Program-made: the position numbers and the translations under genes | Part shown: in pieces, positions 52,371-61,564 of the stretch | Layout: every line of letters starts with the position of its first letter | How positions within the stretch are numbered: the stretch's first letter is position 1 | The notes under the pieces: generated by a model | Databases searched by the model: none | Told to the model about the DNA's origin: nothing | The model's input: the letters and a program-made list of their open reading frames with translations, nothing else | Source of the DNA: Streptomyces spororaveus | GTDB taxonomy: Bacteria; Actinomycetota; Actinomycetes; Streptomycetales; Streptomycetaceae | NCBI RefSeq assembly: GCF_016755875.1 | Contig: NZ_BNED01000005.1 | Span: forward strand, 4,354,001-4,418,000 | Length of the DNA stretch: 64,000 nucleotides | Direction: 5' to 3'

Positions 52371-54317
52371 GCGTGTGACTGGCGCTGGCGCCGCAGGATG
52401 TCCCGGGCCCGCAGCAGCCGCAGCGCGAGCTGCACCTCGACCGCACGGCCGGGCTTCTGCCAGCCCGCGCCGAGGAGTTCGTCGATCCGCTTCAGCCGGC
52501 GCGCGACCGTGTTGGGGTGGACGTGCAGTTCCTTGGCCGCTCCGGTCGGGCTGCTGCCGGAGGCGAAGTAGGCCTCGACGGTCCGGACGAGGCCGGTCGT
52601 GCCCCCGGCGTCGTGGTCGAGCACGGGGCCGATGGCCGAGGAGACGAATCCGTCGACGTCGTGGTCGTTGGAGAGCAGCAGACCGAGGAATCCGAGGTCG
52701 CCCATCGACGCGGCGCTGCCCGCGCCGTCCAGGGCGATCAGGGCGTCGAGGCAGCGCAGTGACTCCTGGTACACCTTGGCGACCGAGGCGAGCCCGAGGG
52801 CGGGGCCGGACGCGCCGACCGTGACGGGCCGCCCCAGCAGGGGCGCCAGTTCCTCGGAGACGGCCCTGGCGGCGGCCGAGGCGTCCGAGCCCGGCAGCAG
52901 CAGCACGACGCAGCCGCCCTGGACCGTCTTGAGCCCGGAGTGCCGGTAGGCGTAGGAAGAGGCCCACAGGACGGCCCTGCCGTGCTCGCCGCCTTCCGGG
53001 CGGGCCAGTACGACGACGTACGAACCCTCCGGATCGATGCCCAACTGCGAGGCCCTGCGCATGAGTTGGCGCGGGGCTCGCAGCGGGGCGACGAGCAGGT
53101 CGTCGAAGAGCTCGTCACGGACCGGACCCGCGGCCACCGCCGCACTGCGCTGCACCACCAGCAGCAGCGCGACGGCCTGCCCGACGAAGCCGAAGAACCG
53201 CTCGGCCTCGGGGCCCGGCGGCTGCGTGACCTTGAGCAGGACGACCCCGAGGTATTCGGCGCCGGCCGTGACGGGAGTCGCCCACAGGTTCTCGGAGAGC
53301 GCGCTCGGACCGCGGAAGGCACGCGCCTCCAGCGCCGCCCGGCCGGTCAGCGCCTCCTTGAAGAGAGCCTCCGTCCCGGCGGGATCCGCGGCGTCCGAGC
53401 CCGTGGACGCCAGGATCTGCCCCTTGCGGGTCGCCCACCGCGAGCGCCCCGCCCAGCGCGTCGGCCGCCGCCTTCACGATGTCGTACAGGTCGCCGCCGT
53501 CGAGGACCTGGGCGATCAGCCGGGACTGGACCTCGTTGAGGTAGGCCATCCGCGCGATGGTGCCGCGCGCCTCGAAACCCGCCGACTCCAGTTCGGCGAT
53601 CTCGGTCCGCGTACGGTCGAGGAGCCTGGCCTTCTCCAGCGCGACCGACGCGAAGTCCGCCAGGGAGCGCATCACGCTGATCTCGTCGGGCGTGAAATGG
53701 CGTACGACCCGGTCCGCGCCGTACAACGCGCCGATGGGTGCGCTGCCCTGGAAGATCGGCACCGCCATGATGGCGTGCAGACCCTCCGCGCGGACGACCT
53801 CGTCCACCCCCTCGCCGTGCGGTATCCGGTCGTCGTTGAGGTAGTCCGAAGTCCAGAAGGGCGCACCCTTGTCCTGCGCCATCTCGCCGAGCCCGCGGCG
53901 CTCCTCCACGACGAGGCCGACGTTGAGCGCGGTCGTGTCACCGTCCGAGCTGTGGATGTACGAGCCGCCCGCGGACCTGCGCAGGCTGATGTAGGCCATG
54001 TCGAAGCCGAGCAGCCGGCGGGCCCTGCTGGTGATGACCTTCAGCAGGGTGTCGGGGTCGTACCGCGTGGTCATGTCGTGGACCGTGTCCACCAGGGCGG
54101 CCATGACCACCTCCCGCTGCCGGCGCTGGTTCGCGGAGGCGTGGATGCCCATCGCCAGCTGGGTCGCCCGCTCCAGCTCGGCGAGCTGATCCGGTGGCAG
54201 GTTCTGCCGGCGGCCGCGTTGCAGCAGGTCCTGGAAATGGCCTGGTGGCGACTCCTGCGCGAGCAGTTCCAGCACTGCCAGCGCCGGGGCGTCGGTCAGC
54301 GCCTCGTCCTTAGCCAT
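52346..54317 (-). pseudogene. GAF/PucR-type regulator, frameshifted in this sequence
   Basis: Two frames join into one protein of about 655 residues. Frame 1 (54317 to about 53430) gives an N-terminal helix region and a GAF domain (DPDTLLKVITSRARRLLGFDMAYISLR ... LHAIMAVPIFQGSAPIGAL) plus the start of a second one. The other frame resumes at RKGQILASTG and runs to 52346, ending in a PucR/CdaR helix-turn-helix (AAKELHVHPNTVARRLKRIDELLG). One extra base in the GGG run at 53428-53430 explains the break. Full-length homologues sense small molecules and control catabolic or biosynthetic genes. Confidence 0.85.
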
Positions 54318-54551
54318 GATGCTCCCCCGTGCTCTCGGCCTCGCTCGCCACGGTCATCGAACGTACGTTTCTCCCTAAGGCGGGTCAAGTTGCTGACCTG
54401 CGGATTGCCACGGCGAGTGTGGCCTCGGCATCACTTTCATGGTGGCCGGTGTTGTCATGCCACCTTCCGTGTACCGACGGACTCGGGTAACGATTTACGG
54501 AGGGCGTCGGTGGTGACCGGCGCCCATCAGTGTGTAACGGGGGCGGGCACG
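54318..54551. promoter_or_regulatory. Divergent control region of the GAF regulator and methyltransferase genes
   Basis: 234 bases. GGTCA-(6)-TGACC and GGTGGC-(12)-GCCACC inverted repeats are present, and either could bind the adjacent regulator. No clear core promoter hexamers are seen. Confidence 0.35.
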
Positions 54552-55280
54552 ATGACCGAAATCACAAAAATCAAGGACTACATGCGGTCACTGGAGCGGA
54601 GCCGGGCAGCGCTTTCGCGCACGGACCGGCCACGCACCTTTCCCATGGCGGGCCGCGAGTGGGATCTGCTGGACGGCGTGTTCGCGCCGCCGTTCTCGGC
54701 GTCGACCGGGGCGGCCATGGAGCTGCTCGGCCTCACCGGGCCGACGGCGAAACCCTGGAGCGGCTCGTTCCTGGAGATCGGGTGCGGCACCGGCATCGTC
54801 GCCGTGTCCGCCGCGCTGGCGGGCAGCGACCGCGTGACCGCCGCCGACATCAGCGAAGCGGCCGTACGGAACACCGCGATGAACGCGGCGCGGCACGGGG
54901 TGGCCGACCGTCTGAGGACGGTGCACAGCGACCTGTTCGACGAACTCGGAGCAGGTCAGGCGGCAGGTGAGCGCTTCGACACCATCTTCTGGCACTCCAA
55001 TTTCGTACTGGCTCCGCCCGGCTACCGCTACACGACGGTCCACGAGCGCGCCTATGTGGACCCGGGCTACCGCGCTCACCGCCGCTTCCTCGCCGAAGCC
55101 CCCGCGCACGTGGCCGACGGGGGCGCGGTCCTGCTGCACTTCAGCGACCGCGGGGACATCCCGGCGCTGCACGCGATCGCCGAGGAGTGCGGTCGGGAGC
55201 TGCGGGTGCTGCGCAGCCGCCGCGTCCGTGAGGGCGAGGAGACCGTCGAGCACATTCTCTTCGAAATCACCGTCCGCTGA
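54552..55280 (+). CDS. SAM-dependent methyltransferase
   Basis: 242 residues, class I Rossmann methyltransferase. The SAM motif I is FLEIGCGTGIVAVSAAL (about residues 73-89), the acidic ribose ligand lies in TAADIS, and motif IV is replaced by FWHSNFVLAPP. That last segment occupies the place of the NPPY motif of N-methyltransferases but is altered. It is 17 bases ahead of pabAB and likely co-transcribed. It is a candidate N-, O- or C-methyl tailoring enzyme of the phenazine or an aminobenzoate branch. Confidence 0.8.
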   Translation: MTEITKIKDYMRSLERSRAALSRTDRPRTFPMAGREWDLLDGVFAPPFSASTGAAMELLGLTGPTAKPWSGSFLEIGCGTGIVAVSAALAGSDRVTAADISEAAVRNTAMNAARHGVADRLRTVHSDLFDELGAGQAAGERFDTIFWHSNFVLAPPGYRYTTVHERAYVDPGYRAHRRFLAEAPAHVADGGAVLLHFSDRGDIPALHAIAEECGRELRVLRSRRVREGEETVEHILFEITVR

Positions 55281-55297
55281 TTACCCGAGAACCCGTG

Positions 55298-57469
55298 ATG
55301 GCGAAAGAACCCGTGCGAACCCTGCTGATAGACAACTACGACTCTTTCACGTTCAACCTTTTCCACTACCTCGCCGAGGTGAGCGGGTCCGAGCCGGTGG
55401 TGATACGGAACGACGATCCCGCCTGGGACCCGTCCCGGCTCGCGGAATTCGACAATGTGGTGCTGTCTCCCGGGCCCGGAAATCCGGCCCGCCCCGCCGA
55501 TTTCGGAATCTGTGCGGAAATCATCGAAAGAACGGACATACCCCTGCTGGGCGTGTGCCTCGGGCACCAGGGAGTGGCACTGCTGCACGGCGGCACGGTC
55601 GCACGCGCCCCGGAGCCGCGGCACGGCCGCACCTCACCCGTACTCCACGACGGCACCGGTCTGTTCCTGGACGTCCCCTCGCCCTTCGAGGTGGTGCGCT
55701 ACCACTCGCTGACGGTGACGGACCTGCCCGACGAGCTGGAAGCCACCGCGTGGACGCCCGACGGCGTGCTGATGGGGCTGCGGCACCGGCACCGGCCGGT
55801 CTGGGGGCTCCAGTTCCACCCCGAGTCGATCCTCACGCAGCACGGACACACGCTCCTCGCCAACTTCACCGACCTGAGCCGACGCTGGCATGCGGAACGG
55901 GGCTCGGGCACGTCGCGTACGCCCCTGCCCGCCACCGTGACGCGTACGCAGGACGTCCCGCAGGACGTCCCCCCTCAGCTGCCCGCGGAGCACGGGATGC
56001 GGCAGCTGCGCGTCCTGGTGGAGAGCACGCCGACCGGCTGGGCGGACGAGGCCGCGTTCCACCGGCTCTTCGGGGCGAGCGAGAACGCGTTCTGGCTGGA
56101 CAGCAGCAAGACCGACACCGACCGGGGCCGGTTCTCCTTCATGGGCGACGCGGCGGGCCCGCTCGCGCGGGTGGCCAAGGCCGATGTGTGGAGTCACACC
56201 GTCACCGTGCGCTCGGCCACCGGGTCGGAGATCATCACCGGTGACTTCCTCGACTGGCTCGACCGCGACCTGAAGGAGATGCGCACCGAACTGCCCGTCC
56301 TGCCCTTCGACTTCACACTGGGCTGGGTCGGCTACCTCGGATACGAACTGAAGGCGCAGTGCGGCGCCGACGCGGCCCATCAGGCGGAAGACGCCGACGC
56401 CACCATGGTGTTCGCCGACCGCGCGGTGGTCCTGGACCACGCCACGGGCACCACCTGTCTGCTGGCCCTGGCCGAGGACGGCGACGAGGCCCCGGCCCGT
56501 GCCTGGCTCCGTACCGCCGCACAGGCCCTGGAGTCGATCGCGGGCGAGCCCGCCACCGAACCGCGGGGCGTGCCCGCTTCACCCGCCGGAATCCGGCTGC
56601 GGCACGACCGCGACGCCTATCTGCGGCTGATCGCCGCCTGCCAGGAGGAGATCGCCGCGGGCGAGTCGTACGAGATCTGCCTCACCAACCTCGCCGAGGC
56701 CGAAACGGACCTGGACCCCTGGGACGCGTACCGCGCGCTGCGCCGCTTCAGCCCGGCTCCGTATGCCGCTCTGCTGCGCTTCGGGGAGCTGTCCGTCCTC
56801 AGCACCTCGCCCGAGCGCTTCCTGCACGTCTCCGCCGGCGGCACCGCCTCGTCCAAGCCCATCAAGGGCACCCGGCCGCGCGGCGCGACCCCGCAGCAGG
56901 ACGCGCGGATCGTCGCGGACCTGCGCGCGGACGAGAAGGACCGGGCGGAGAACCTGATGATCGTCGACCTGGTGCGCAACGACCTCGGCCGCCATGCCGA
57001 GCCCGGGTCGGTCGAGGTCACGGGCCTGTTCGACGTCGAGACGTACGCGACCGTGCACCAGCTGGTCAGTACGGTACGGGCCAGGCTGCGCCCGGACCGC
57101 AGCGCCGTGGACTGTGTGCGGGCCGCGTTCCCCGCGGGTTCGATGACGGGCGCCCCGAAGCTCCGCACCCTGCAGATCATCGACCGCCTGGAGGCCGGAC
57201 CGCGCGGGGTCTACTCGGGTGCCGTCGGGTACTTCTCGCTGTCCGGCTCCGCGGACCTGAGCGTCGCGATCCGTACGACGGTGCTCACCCCCGGCCGGGT
57301 CCGCTACGGGGTCGGTGGAGCGATCGTCGCGCTGTCGGACGCGGCGGCGGAGTTCGAGGAGACGGCGGTCAAGTCGGCTCCGCTGCTGATGCTCACCGGC
57401 GCCGGATTCCCCGGCCGCTACGAGACGCCGCAGCGCAGCCGGAGCGGCGGGGCCGCGCGCGGGCAGTGA
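55298..57469 (+). CDS. pabAB: Fused aminodeoxychorismate synthase PabAB
   Basis: About 723 residues. The N-terminal glutamine amidotransferase has TLLIDNYDSFTFNLF, Cys87 in GVCLGHQ and FHPES. A chorismate-binding PabB domain follows from about residue 230. The signature SSKPIKGTRPRG carries the lysine used for covalent C2 chemistry in PabB, where anthranilate synthases have Ala. It also has RAENLMIVDLVRNDLG and GSMTGAPK. It makes 4-amino-4-deoxychorismate. No pabC lyase is adjacent. Such fusions are common in secondary-metabolite loci (PABA or p-aminophenylalanine starters). Confidence 0.92.
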   Translation: MAKEPVRTLLIDNYDSFTFNLFHYLAEVSGSEPVVIRNDDPAWDPSRLAEFDNVVLSPGPGNPARPADFGICAEIIERTDIPLLGVCLGHQGVALLHGGTVARAPEPRHGRTSPVLHDGTGLFLDVPSPFEVVRYHSLTVTDLPDELEATAWTPDGVLMGLRHRHRPVWGLQFHPESILTQHGHTLLANFTDLSRRWHAERGSGTSRTPLPATVTRTQDVPQDVPPQLPAEHGMRQLRVLVESTPTGWADEAAFHRLFGASENAFWLDSSKTDTDRGRFSFMGDAAGPLARVAKADVWSHTVTVRSATGSEIITGDFLDWLDRDLKEMRTELPVLPFDFTLGWVGYLGYELKAQCGADAAHQAEDADATMVFADRAVVLDHATGTTCLLALAEDGDEAPARAWLRTAAQALESIAGEPATEPRGVPASPAGIRLRHDRDAYLRLIAACQEEIAAGESYEICLTNLAEAETDLDPWDAYRALRRFSPAPYAALLRFGELSVLSTSPERFLHVSAGGTASSKPIKGTRPRGATPQQDARIVADLRADEKDRAENLMIVDLVRNDLGRHAEPGSVEVTGLFDVETYATVHQLVSTVRARLRPDRSAVDCVRAAFPAGSMTGAPKLRTLQIIDRLEAGPRGVYSGAVGYFSLSGSADLSVAIRTTVLTPGRVRYGVGGAIVALSDAAAEFEETAVKSAPLLMLTGAGFPGRYETPQRSRSGGAARGQ

Positions 57470-57524
57470 GCCGGCGGTGAGCGCGCGGTAGGCGGGCCCC
57501 CGGGCAGGTCGCCGGGCGGGCCGG

Positions 57525-58475
57525 TCAGTGAGCGGAGCTCCGGCCGGCCCCACCGGTGCGGGCACCCCGCCGCAGCAGCTCGGCGGGGCCCAGCTCCTGG
57601 TAGCGGCCGACGAGCAGACCGAGCAGCCGCTGCGACCGCGCGTCGTCGGGTGTGTAGATCCACATCTTGGTGTCCGGGGTGGAGGCCATCGCGAACCCGG
57701 TCGCGATCACGCTGATCTCGTCCCCGTCGACGGTCCAGAACGACTTGCGCCGGGTGACGGACGAGGCGACCTCGTGCCTGGCCCAGATCTCGGCGAAACG
57801 CCCGTTCGTCTCGGAGAACTGCCGGATGAACCCGGTCCAGTGCGGGTCCCCCAGGCGACGGCCGGACTCGGCCCGCAACTGGGCCACCATGAAGGAGACT
57901 TCGCGCTCCCACTCGACGAGCGGCTGCAGATGCTCCTCGGCGGTGAACAGATGCCACAGCACATTGCGGTCGGCCGCCGGCAGCAGCGCGAGGCCCGGGT
58001 CGAGCGCCGCGTACGCGTCGTTGAAGGCGAGCACGTCGTAGCGGGCGGTCACGATGGTCGCCGGAAGCGGGATCAGGGCGTCGAGGATGGTCTGGTGCTC
58101 CGGCGGCTGGGGCTGCGTCGCCGACACGTCGAGGGGTACGCCGGGGATGTCCGCGAGCCGGTAGAGGTGGTCCCGCTCGGTCCGGTCGAGCCGCAGCGTC
58201 CGGGCGATCGCGTCGAGCACCTGGACGCTGGGGTTGATACGGCGCCCCTGCTCCAGCCAGGTGTACCAGGCGACCCCGACGCCGGAGAGCTGGGCGACCT
58301 CCTCACGGCGCAGCCCGGGCGTACGCCGCCTGGTGCCGCGCGAGATGCCCGCGTCCTCCGGGGTGGTGCGCTCCCGGCGCAGCCGGAGGAAGGCGCCCAG
58401 TTCCGTGCGCCGTTGGGCCTCGCTGCTCGCGGAACCGCTGGTGGGACCGTTCGCGGGGTCGGTGTCGTCGGGCAT
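57525..58475 (-). CDS. XRE regulator with MmyB-like ligand-binding domain
   Basis: About 316 residues from ATG 58475. An N-terminal helix-turn-helix (ELGAFLRLRRERTTPED, GLRREEVAQLSGVGVAWYTWLEQGR) is followed by the MmyB-like ligand-binding domain (RYDVLAFNDAYAAL, NVLWHLFTAEEHLQPLVEWERE, SVTRRKSFWTVDGDEISVIATGF). Such proteins repress adjacent efflux or redox genes. It is divergent from an MFS exporter, with strong palindromes between them. The longer frame to 58613 overlaps the exporter and is not used. Confidence 0.88.
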   Translation of the reverse strand: MPDDTDPANGPTSGSASSEAQRRTELGAFLRLRRERTTPEDAGISRGTRRRTPGLRREEVAQLSGVGVAWYTWLEQGRRINPSVQVLDAIARTLRLDRTERDHLYRLADIPGVPLDVSATQPQPPEHQTILDALIPLPATIVTARYDVLAFNDAYAALDPGLALLPAADRNVLWHLFTAEEHLQPLVEWEREVSFMVAQLRAESGRRLGDPHWTGFIRQFSETNGRFAEIWARHEVASSVTRRKSFWTVDGDEISVIATGFAMASTPDTKMWIYTPDDARSQRLLGLLVGRYQELGPAELLRRGARTGGAGRSSAH

Positions 58476-58511
58476 CACCACCCCAGTGTGCGGGACGGCC
58501 GCACGGCGCAG

Positions 58512-58548
58512 CCAGATACCCCCGGTACCGGGATAACTGGATATCTGG
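58512..58548. promoter_or_regulatory. Nested palindromes, candidate operator for the XRE regulator
   Basis: Outer arms CCAGATA (58512-58518) and TATCTGG (58542-58548) enclose a perfect 12-base palindrome CCCGGTACCGGG at 58521-58532. The block lies in the 106-base gap between the divergent regulator and exporter genes, so occupancy would block both promoters. Confidence 0.6.
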
Positions 58549-58581
58549 TACCCCCATGCGGCTGCCGGGATCATCGCCGTC

Positions 58582-60051
58582 ATGAGTGAGACGACACAGA
58601 ACCGGGCTGACACACCCCCGTCTCAGGGGAGCGCACCACCGGCCCCCGACCCCGCCGCACAGAAGCGCCGGAACAACCGCATGCTGGTCGTCATGCTGGG
58701 CGCGGTCTTCATGGCCCTGCTCGACTCGACCATCGTCAACGTCGCGACACCGACCATCCGGACCGACCTCGGTACCACCGGCTCGTCGCTGCAGCTCATC
58801 GTCTCCGGCTACACCATCGCCTACGCCACGCTGCTGGTGACCGGCTCCCGGCTCGGCGCCCGCAACGGCTTCCGGACCGTGTTCCTGTTCGGACTCGTCA
58901 CCTTCACCGTGGCCTCCCTCGCCTGTGGTCTGGCACCCGGCTCCGTGACCCTGATCGGCGCACGCGTGGTGCAGGGCGTCGGCGCGGCGGCGATGATGCC
59001 GCAGATCTACAGCCTGATCCAGCTGAACTTCGAAGGGGCGGCGCGGGCCCGGGCCCTGAGCCTGTACGCGGCGGTCATCGGCCTCGGCGTCGTGATCGGG
59101 CAGGTCGCCGGTGGCCTGCTGGTCAGCGCGGACCTCTTCGGCACCGGCTGGCGTCCGGTGTTCCTGATCAACGTGCCGGTGGGTGTGGTGCTGGTGATCG
59201 CCGGACTGCGCCTGCTGCCGCAGGGCAAGCCCCCCAAGCCCAAGGGCCTGGACATCCCCGGTCTGATCACGCTGACCGCGGCGCTGCTGCTCCTGGTCGT
59301 GCCGCTCGTCATGGGCCACGAGCAGAACTGGCCGCTGTGGATGCAGGTCTCCCTGGTCGCCTCGGTTCCCGCGCTCGTGGTGTTCGCCCTCGTCGAGCGT
59401 GCGGTCGCGCGCCGCGGCGGAGCGCCGCTGGTGCCCGGCCGGGTGCTGAAGACGCCCGGTCTGGTGTCGGGCGCGTCCGCGAACTTCTTCGCGATGGCCG
59501 GGTACGCGGGCTTCCTCTTCGCCTTCTCGCAGCACATGCAGTCGGGGCTCGGCGAGTCAGCGACCCGTACCGGCCTGACGTTCGCACCGCTCGCCATCGG
59601 CGTCGCCACCGGCAGTCTCACCTGGCAGAAGGTGCCCGAGCGGCTGCACCGGCCGATGATCGCCACCGCGTGCGTGGTCACCGCCGTCGGCTACGTGGCC
59701 ATCGGCTTCGACATGCGCTCGGGCGGCCACGGAGGCCTCGCGCTCCCGGCCCTGCAGCTGGTCGTCGGCATCGGGATGGGCTACATCACCAGCCCCTTGC
59801 TCACCGTGGCACTGGCCCAGGTCAAGCCCGCCGACGCGGCGGACGCGAGTGGCGTGATGACCACCGCGGCGCAGATCGCGCAGGTCCTCGGCGTCGCGGC
59901 GTACGGCAGCGTGTACCTCGGCACGGCCGACGGCCAGGGGGCCGACTCCTCGGCGCACGCCATCTTCGTGACCGCGCTGCTCGTCACGGCCGGCGCCCTG
60001 CTCAGCGCCCTGGCGGCCCTGCGGCTGCCCCGCAAGCGGCAGACGGCCTGA
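58582..60051 (+). CDS. DHA2-type MFS exporter
   Basis: 489 residues with 14 predicted membrane helices. Signatures are FMALLDSTIVNVATPTIRTDLG, GARNGFRTVFLFGL and RVVQGVGAAAMMPQIYSL (EmrB/QacA family). The N-terminal 35 residues are Pro/Gln-rich and cytoplasmic. The adjacent divergent XRE regulator probably controls it. It is a likely efflux and self-protection pump for the phenazine product, followed by aroB 61 bases later. Confidence 0.9.
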   Translation: MSETTQNRADTPPSQGSAPPAPDPAAQKRRNNRMLVVMLGAVFMALLDSTIVNVATPTIRTDLGTTGSSLQLIVSGYTIAYATLLVTGSRLGARNGFRTVFLFGLVTFTVASLACGLAPGSVTLIGARVVQGVGAAAMMPQIYSLIQLNFEGAARARALSLYAAVIGLGVVIGQVAGGLLVSADLFGTGWRPVFLINVPVGVVLVIAGLRLLPQGKPPKPKGLDIPGLITLTAALLLLVVPLVMGHEQNWPLWMQVSLVASVPALVVFALVERAVARRGGAPLVPGRVLKTPGLVSGASANFFAMAGYAGFLFAFSQHMQSGLGESATRTGLTFAPLAIGVATGSLTWQKVPERLHRPMIATACVVTAVGYVAIGFDMRSGGHGGLALPALQLVVGIGMGYITSPLLTVALAQVKPADAADASGVMTTAAQIAQVLGVAAYGSVYLGTADGQGADSSAHAIFVTALLVTAGALLSALAALRLPRKRQTA

Positions 60052-60112
60052 GCCCGAGCCCGTCGCGCCCGACCACCCACCACCGGACCAACCACCGCGG
60101 AACGAGGTCTCC

Positions 60113-61213
60113 ATGGCAGTCGCCGGTCTTGTGACCGCACGCGTCCAGGTCGGCGGTTCACCCGCCACCGATCCCTACGAAGTGCTGATCGGACGCCAGC
60201 TCCTGACCGAGATCCCCGGGCTGCTGGGCCCGGCGGCCCGCCGGGTGGCGGTGATCCACCCGGCTCCGCTCGTCGGTACCGCCGAGCGGATCCGGGCGGA
60301 TCTGGCCGGCCTGGGGTACGAGGTCATCACCGTCCAGGTGCCCGACGCCGAGGCGGCCAAGAGCGCCGAGGTCGCGGCGTACTGCTGGCAGCGGCTGGGG
60401 CAGAGCGGCTTCACCCGTACCGATGTCATCGTCGGCGTGGGCGGCGGCGCCACGACCGATGTCGCCGGTTTCGTCGCGGCGACATGGCTGCGCGGAGTGC
60501 GGTGGATCGCGGTGCCGACCACCGTACTGGCGATGGTGGACGCGGCGGTGGGCGGCAAGACCGGCATCAACACCGCCGAGGGCAAGAACCTGGTCGGGGC
60601 CTTCCACCCGCCCGCCGGGGTGCTGTGCGACCTCAGCGCGCTGGACTCCCTGCCCGTCGACGACTACGTGAGCGGCGTGGCGGAGATCATCAAGGCCGGT
60701 TTCATCTCCGACCCGGTGATCCTCGACCGGGTGGAGGACTGTCCGGCCGGTGCCCGCTCGCCGGCCGGTCCGCACACCGCGGAGCTGATCGAGCGCTCGA
60801 TCCGGGTCAAGGCGCGGGTCGTCTCCGACGACCTGAGGGAATCCGGTCCGCGCGAGATGCTCAACTACGGCCACACCCTCGCCCACGCCATCGAGAAGAA
60901 CGAGCGCTACACGTGGCGGCACGGGGCCGCGGTGTCGGTGGGCATGGTCTTCGCCTCCGAACTCGGCCGCCTGAGCGGGCGGCTGGACCATGCCACCGCC
61001 GACCGCCACCGCTCGGTCCTGGAATCGGTCGGGCTGCCGCTGACCTACCCCGGCGACCAGTGGGCCGAGCTCCTGCGGTGCATGTGGGTCGACAAGAAGG
61101 CGCGCGGCAAGATCCTGCGCTTCATCGTCCTCGACGGACCGGGCCGGCCGGCCGTGCTGGAGGGCCCCGGCCTCTCGCTGCTGTCCGCCGCGTACACGAG
61201 GGTGGCGGCCTGA
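60113..61213 (+). CDS. aroB: 3-dehydroquinate synthase
   Basis: 366 residues with the NAD-binding glycine run GVGGGATTDVAGF. VDAAVGGKTGINTAEGKNLVGAFHPP and metal ligands in EIIKAG, YGHTLAHAIE and WRHGAAVSVG follow. It closes DAHP to dehydroquinate, the second shikimate step. As the rightmost gene before the tRNA it looks like a fourth dedicated precursor gene alongside phzC, aroA and aroC. A hairpin terminator follows. Confidence 0.92.
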   Translation: MAVAGLVTARVQVGGSPATDPYEVLIGRQLLTEIPGLLGPAARRVAVIHPAPLVGTAERIRADLAGLGYEVITVQVPDAEAAKSAEVAAYCWQRLGQSGFTRTDVIVGVGGGATTDVAGFVAATWLRGVRWIAVPTTVLAMVDAAVGGKTGINTAEGKNLVGAFHPPAGVLCDLSALDSLPVDDYVSGVAEIIKAGFISDPVILDRVEDCPAGARSPAGPHTAELIERSIRVKARVVSDDLRESGPREMLNYGHTLAHAIEKNERYTWRHGAAVSVGMVFASELGRLSGRLDHATADRHRSVLESVGLPLTYPGDQWAELLRCMWVDKKARGKILRFIVLDGPGRPAVLEGPGLSLLSAAYTRVAA

Positions 61214-61234
61214 CGCCGTGCACCCCCAGGGACC

Positions 61235-61266
61235 AGCAGCTCCGCACATCCCCCGGCGGAGCTGCT
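61235..61266 (+). terminator. Terminator of aroB
   Basis: Stem AGCAGCTCCG / CGGAGCTGCT (10 bp, arms 61235-61244 and 61257-61266), followed by CCTTTT on the + strand, a typical intrinsic terminator. Confidence 0.8.
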
Positions 61267-61282
61267 CCTTTTAGGAAGAAAA

Positions 61283-61322
61283 CAGCCCCTCTGAACTGCG
61301 TTTCCGCAGTTCAGAGGGGCTG
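61283..61322 (-). terminator. Terminator of tRNA-Ala
   Basis: A perfect 18-bp stem with a four-base loop, followed on the reverse strand by a TTTTCTT tract. It lies eight bases from the tRNA 3' end and terminates the reverse tRNA transcript. Confidence 0.88.
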
Positions 61323-61329
61323 TCGATTG

Positions 61330-61402
61330 TGGAGCCTAGGAGATTCGAACTCCTGACATCTGCCTTGCAAAGGCAGCGCTCTACCAACTGAGCTAAGGCC
61401 CC
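61330..61402 (-). tRNA. tRNA-Ala (anticodon TGC)
   Basis: 73 nt on the reverse strand. Acceptor GGGGCCT pairs with AGGCTCC with one G-T mismatch, and the discriminator is A. The anticodon arm CTGCC-TTTGCAA-GGCAG carries TGC, and the T-arm contains GTTCGAATC. No CCA is encoded. Its 3' end points to the biosynthetic region. Confidence 0.95.
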
Positions 61403-61564
61403 ATGGAAGTGGACGCACCGGTCCCGCGCGGGAGGTGTGGTCGTTCCGCAGAACAGAGTACCGGGTCTACCCCCTCATCTCGCAAAATGATAGGGACTCC
61501 CGCCGTGCGACCACTCTCCGTAAGATGCTCGCGAGGTTCGCACCAGCGAAGGGGAGTAGTAAGA

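Noticed and set aside
16226..61330. tRNA attachment-site duplication and integrase for an integrative element
   Set aside because: I looked in intergenic stretches for a second copy of the tRNA-Ala 3' end and for an integrase gene and saw neither, so no element is annotated.
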